A stretch of DNA of 7,304 nucleotides, from assembly GCA_038224055.1 (NCBI GenBank), contig JBBRGO010000172.1, forward strand, positions 1 through 7,304, in the 5' to 3' direction. This DNA comes from JBDSSS01 sp038224055. Lineage in GTDB: Bacteria > Actinomycetota > Actinomycetes > Actinomycetales > Dermatophilaceae. Of the stretch, positions 6,254 to 7,304 are shown in pieces. How positions within the stretch are numbered: the first letter of the stretch is position 1; every line of letters starts with the position of its first letter. A program made the position numbers and the translations under genes. The notes under the pieces were generated by a model. It searched no databases. It was not told the origin of the DNA and was given only the letters and a program-made list of their open reading frames with translations.

Positions 6254-6934
6254 ATGCCGATCGCTCGCTACAAGGATCTCTGCATCGACGCGTCGGACGC
6301 GCACGCTCTCGCGTCGTTCTGGGGTGGCCTGCTCGGCTGGGAGGCCCACCCGCACGACGACGGAGACGCGTGTCTGCGGCTCGACGAGGAGACGGTGCTG
6401 GCGTGGGTCAACCAGGTGCCGGAGCCCACGAGCGTCAAGAACCGGATCCACCTCGACGTCCGCGCCGAGTGCGTCGACGCGGTGGTCCGAGCGGGCGCGA
6501 GCGTCGTCGACGAGCAGCACCGGTGGACCGTGCTCAGGGACCCGGACGGTCAGGAGTTCTGCGTCTTCGTCCGTGACGCCCCGGTGACCGAGCGCCCCTA
6601 CGAGCTGGTGTGGGACGTCACCGGCGACGTGGCGGCCGCGCACCGCCTCGCGCAGTGGTGGGCCACGGCCCTCGGCGGGGACGCGGCGCGGGAGGACCAG
6701 TGGAGCAGCATCGAGGGGATCGAGGGTCTCCCCTTCGAGTGCATCGTCTTCCAGCCCGTGCCCGAGGCCAAGACGACCAAGAACCGGGTCCACCTCGACG
6801 TCACCAGCGACGCCCTCGAACCGCTCCTGGCGGCCGGCGCGGTGACGCTGCGCGACCGGGGCGAGGATGGCATCGGCTGGACCGTGATGGCCGACCCCGC
6901 CGGCAACGAGTTCTGCGTCTTCACGCCGGAATGA
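6254..6934 (+). CDS. VOC family protein with two glyoxalase-like domains
   Basis: Encodes 226 residues made of two tandem copies of a Glyoxalase_6-type VOC domain (about 1-108 and 114-226). The copies share KNRIHLDV (62-69) with KNRVHLDV (176-183), and WTVLRDPDGQEFCVF (91-105) with WTVMADPAGNEFCVF (209-223). VOC proteins form beta-alpha-beta-beta-beta folds that act as metal-dependent lyases, dioxygenases or drug-binding resistance proteins; nothing here tells which. H66/E101 and H180/E219 sit where metal ligands often lie, but the first-strand histidine of classical glyoxalase I is not evident (IARYKDLCID), so a metal site may be incomplete. Start ATG 6254 has no Shine-Dalgarno and a -10-like TAGCGT 6 nt upstream. 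It is a single-gene unit ending at the hairpin at 6939, divergent from the nuclease-helicase. Fold assignment is firm; function is unknown. Confidence 0.88.
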   Translation: MPIARYKDLCIDASDAHALASFWGGLLGWEAHPHDDGDACLRLDEETVLAWVNQVPEPTSVKNRIHLDVRAECVDAVVRAGASVVDEQHRWTVLRDPDGQEFCVFVRDAPVTERPYELVWDVTGDVAAAHRLAQWWATALGGDAAREDQWSSIEGIEGLPFECIVFQPVPEAKTTKNRVHLDVTSDALEPLLAAGAVTLRDRGEDGIGWTVMADPAGNEFCVFTPE

Positions 6935-6938
6935 CAGA

Positions 6939-6967
6939 GCGTCCGCCCCGTTGAAGGGGGCGGACGC
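6939..6967 (+). terminator. Hairpin terminator after the VOC gene
   Basis: An 11-bp perfect stem, GCGTCCGCCCC (6939-6949) paired with its complement at 6957-6967, has a 7-nt loop and begins 4 nt after the stop codon. No T-run follows. Confidence 0.75.
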
Positions 6968-7148
6968 CGCCGTGCTCACCGTTGGGGTGACCGTTACCGA
7001 CGCGGCGGCCCCACCACTCACCCCGTCTCCGGGGGTCTTGATCCAGTGGTTGGACGATGAGCAGGTCTTGGGCCATCGTCGGTACTACCCAGTGTAGTAG
7101 TGACGCGGGTCCGACACTCCTGCAGACGGGTTCCGCCGGGTGTGATCT
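6968..7148. other. Non-coding stretch with small inverted repeats
   Basis: No frame here looks like a real gene. The 78-codon minus frame covering 7157-6921 overlaps the terminator and the VOC stop and has no recognisable protein features. Visible structures are TCACC-GTTGG-GGTGA (6976-6990), the imperfect palindrome GGTGACCGTTACC (6986-6998), a 7-bp inverted repeat GACGATG/CATCGTC (7053-7059 and 7074-7080, 14-nt gap), and the repeat at 7083-7099. Together they suggest a control region for a gene beyond the right edge, but nothing proves it. Confidence 0.5.
7083..7099. promoter_or_regulatory. Operator-like inverted repeat TACTAC-N5-GTAGTA
   Basis: Perfect 6-bp arms TACTAC and GTAGTA flank CCAGT. 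The spacing and the TAC/GTA half-sites recall operators of the BlaI/MecI/CopY repressor family, which are built on TACA/TGTA cores; here only one half (TGTA) keeps the full core. It is AT-richer than its surroundings, which favours a protein site over chance. The regulator and target gene are not in the window. Confidence 0.4.
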
Positions 7149-7204
7149 GGGAGTCATTCCACGGGAGTCATTCCACGGGAGTCATTCCACGAGAGTCATT
7201 CGCC
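7149..7204. repeat. Four 14-bp tandem repeats
   Basis: The unit GGGAGTCATTCCAC occurs three times without mismatch (7149-7162, 7163-7176, 7177-7190). A fourth degenerate copy (7191-7204) has three changes. There are no spacers, so it is not a CRISPR. Direct repeats near a DNA end occur in some insertion sequences and in iteron origins, but the context is cut off by low-quality sequence. Confidence 0.85.
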
Positions 7205-7227
7205 GGAGGTCGGTCCACGACGGAGGC

Positions 7228-7293
7228 GGGCCCCCCGGGGGGGGGGCGCCGCGGGGGGGGGGGGGGGTTTGGGGGGGGGGGGGGGGGGGGGGG
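7228..7293. other. Low-complexity poly-G, probable sequencing or contig-end artefact
   Basis: Runs of 10, 15 and 23 G (7237-7246, 7253-7267, 7271-7293) are broken only by CGCCGC and TTT. Nothing similar occurs in the other 7.2 kb. Two-colour Illumina chemistry reads missing signal as G, and this pattern near the end of the record fits that cause. The bases after about 7225 should not be interpreted biologically. Confidence 0.8.
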
Positions 7294-7304
7294 CGCCGGA
7301 TGGC

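Noticed and set aside
6173..7021. N-terminal extension of the nuclease-helicase frame to 7021
   Set aside because: It would be fully antisense to the VOC gene and cross its terminator. The family N-terminus and promoter evidence place the start at 6172.
6921..7157. 78-codon minus-strand frame
   Set aside because: Overlaps the VOC stop and its terminator hairpin, no ribosome site or recognisable domain.
7149..7204. CRISPR array
   Set aside because: Units are only 14 bp and abut directly with no spacers, and no cas gene is present. The Cas4-like Fe-S nuclease domain belongs to a TM0106-type helicase fusion, not to a CRISPR locus.

Overview
The window is very GC-rich DNA from an actinobacterium. 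TAT and ATA triplets are almost absent, GTG starts are common, and several starts look leaderless. The gene set (DoxX-like membrane protein, a paired small-membrane-protein operon, a TM0106-type RecB nuclease-helicase, a double Glyoxalase_6 protein) resembles Micrococcales, perhaps Intrasporangiaceae. That placement is recalled from family resemblance and was not tested.

Layout. Positions 1-300 hold the 3' end of a DoxX-family membrane protein on +, followed by a G-free C-rich tract and a perfect 13-bp hairpin (331-360). That hairpin also lies downstream of a minus-strand operon of two overlapping four-helix membrane proteins (1191-829 and 836-402). A 165-bp intergenic region separates this operon from a divergent + gene (1357-2802), an ADP-ribosylglycohydrolase with a C-terminal dual-specificity-phosphatase-like domain. 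This gene converges on a 1112-residue minus-strand protein (6172-2834) that combines a Cas4/RecB-type Fe-S nuclease domain, an RNase H-like exonuclease domain and an SF1 helicase. An 81-bp divergent promoter region then leads to a tandem-duplicated VOC/glyoxalase-like protein (6254-6934) with its own hairpin terminator.

From 6968 to the end I see no gene. The stretch carries small inverted repeats, a 14-bp tandem repeat (four units) and then poly-G runs that look like a sequencing or contig-end artefact.

The genes look like separate chromosomal housekeeping or repair units, not one pathway. I found no CRISPR array, no tRNA or rRNA and no complete mobile element. The observations most worth following are: the ADP-ribosylglycohydrolase/phosphatase fusion; the three-activity nuclease-helicase; a strict codon-pair pattern in which every TAT in the window is followed by GCC; three starts with a -10-like hexamer 6-7 nt upstream; and the tandem repeat at the ragged right end.
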